Part shown: positions 32,708 through 33,373 of the stretch, piece after piece
Position numbering within the stretch: the first letter of the stretch is position 1
Layout: each line of letters begins with the position of its first letter
From: Methylacidimicrobium fagopyrum
Lineage (GTDB): Bacteria; Verrucomicrobiota; Verrucomicrobiia; Limisphaerales; UBA11358
DNA length: 33,373 nucleotides
Direction of reading: 5' to 3'
Assembly: GCA_026225255.1 (NCBI GenBank)
Contig: JAMFSJ010000018.1
Location: 66,934-100,306 of the forward strand
The notes under the pieces: generated by a model
What the model was told of the DNA's origin: nothing
Seen by the model: the letters and a program-made list of their open reading frames with translations, nothing else
Database searches by the model: none
Made by a program: the position numbers and the translations under genes

Positions 32708-33373
32708 ATGGCTGAAATCACTGCAGCAAATGTAGCCAAGCTCCGGGAAATGACCGGCATTGGCATGATGGAATGCAAAAAAGCGCTCGTCGAAGCGCAG
32801 GGCAATATTGAACTCGCGATTGATAATCTGCGCAAATCCGGCGCGGCCAACGCGGTGAAAAAAGCCACGCGCGATGCGCGCGAAGGCGTCATCGCCCAGC
32901 ACATTGTGCCCGGCGGCAAAGTGGGTGTGCTCGTGGAAGTGAATTGCGAAACTGATTTCGTGGCGCGTAACGAAGGCTTCCGCGCTTTCTGCGACGAGAT
33001 CGCGAAGAAGATTGCGAACGACGCCAACGTCAATCTGGAATCCGACCGCGAAGGCGCGGTGGCCAAGATGGGCGAAAACGTTAAATTTACCCGTAACGCG
33101 CGGCTCGAAGTTTCCGGCAACGGACTCGTGGCGGCTTACATTCACACCGGTGGCAAAATCGGCGTGTTGGTGGAAGTCGGCGCGGGCAAAGCGGAAACCA
33201 CGGGCAAAGACGAGTTCAAGCAACTCGTTAAAGACATCACGTTGCAAATCGCGGCGGGTTTCCCGCACGTTGTTTCGCGCGAAGAAGTTCCGGCGGCGGT
33301 CGTCGCTAAGGAACGCGAAATCGCGGCGCAGTCGGATCGTCTGAAAGGCAAACCGGCGGCGGCGATGGAAAAA
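32708..33373 (+). CDS. tsf: Elongation factor Ts (3' end cut off by window end)
   Basis: 222 codons visible from the ATG at 32708, with no stop before the window ends. The N-terminal UBA-like domain reads MAEITAANVAKLREMTGIGM, then MECKKALVEAQGN. The core has GKVGVLVEVNCETDFVARNE (the conserved TDFVAxN that contacts EF-Tu), then YIHTGGKIGVLVEVG and LVKDITLQIAAGFPHVVSRE. EF-Ts catalyses GDP release from EF-Tu during translation. It lies 88 bases after rpsB, with a terminator-like hairpin between. Confidence 0.96.
   Translation, partial: MAEITAANVAKLREMTGIGMMECKKALVEAQGNIELAIDNLRKSGAANAVKKATRDAREGVIAQHIVPGGKVGVLVEVNCETDFVARNEGFRAFCDEIAKKIANDANVNLESDREGAVAKMGENVKFTRNARLEVSGNGLVAAYIHTGGKIGVLVEVGAGKAETTGKDEFKQLVKDITLQIAAGFPHVVSREEVPAAVVAKEREIAAQSDRLKGKPAAAMEK

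Noticed and set aside
1..33373. tRNA, rRNA, CRISPR, transposase and phage genes
   Set aside because: Looked for by eye on both strands; none was recognised. Short RNAs could be missed without a covariance search.

Overview
The window most likely comes from a member of the Verrucomicrobiota (Pedosphaera/Limisphaerales-like). This is inferred from content, not from any search: two H-X9-DG pseudopilins with the [18 protein letters not shown]-terminus, a very large secreted Ig/LamG/beta-helix protein, a Y_Y_Y-type beta-propeller sensor kinase, futalosine-pathway menaquinone synthesis (mqnD), many exported glycan-active proteins, dispersed intergenic repeats, and few Shine-Dalgarno sequences. Codons are moderately GC-rich with no obvious compositional break.

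Layout. (1) 1-1920, minus: an export operon, HlyD-type membrane fusion protein followed by an ABC ATPase cut by the window edge. A sigma70-like promoter with a palindrome over its -35 lies upstream, and an inverted-repeat element separates the two genes. (2) 2406-10976, minus: a glycan-utilisation run made of a pseudopilin, a glutaminase-A-family (possible glycosidase) protein, a DUF1680/GH127 enzyme with a lectin-like tail, and an unassigned TIM-barrel hydrolase-like protein. (3) 11255-13686: housekeeping genes, namely a TrmH/SpoU rRNA methyltransferase, a LOG-family phosphoribohydrolase, a 33-residue bS22/COX24-like ribosomal protein and DUF2203. (4) 13752-22884: a divergent regulatory and catabolic block. 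On the minus strand GH92 mannosidase, cupin, MFS transporter and NarL-type response regulator lie almost end to end. On the plus strand is a 1422-residue membrane histidine kinase whose periplasmic propeller is interrupted by a carbohydrate-binding-like domain. (5) 23155-28765, plus: a 1587-residue modular secreted protein followed by a second pseudopilin. (6) 29343-33373, plus: mqnD, an exported lactonase-family propeller protein, then rpsB and tsf (tsf cut by the window end).

How it may work together (inference): the kinase senses a glycan or glycan fragment through its propeller and inserted domain and signals to the response regulator at the end of the divergent GH92 operon. That regulator could control GH92, the transporter and perhaps the giant secreted protein. 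The 13-mer TTTATGCGACTAG occurs on both sides of the kinase gene, in the promoter regions of GH92/kinase and of the giant protein, and is the best candidate cis element. Enzyme types (GH127, GH92, exported lactonase, ACS-type transporter) point to arabinose- and mannose-containing glycans.

Non-coding structure is rich. A 162-bp element occurs twice in opposite orientation (2059-2220, 29031-29192). There are foldback repeats at 784-924 and 31441-31624, a strong hairpin next to an apparent RCC1-repeat remnant at 4602-4862, several intrinsic terminators, and a probable structured leader before rpsB. I saw no tRNA, rRNA, CRISPR array, transposase or prophage gene.
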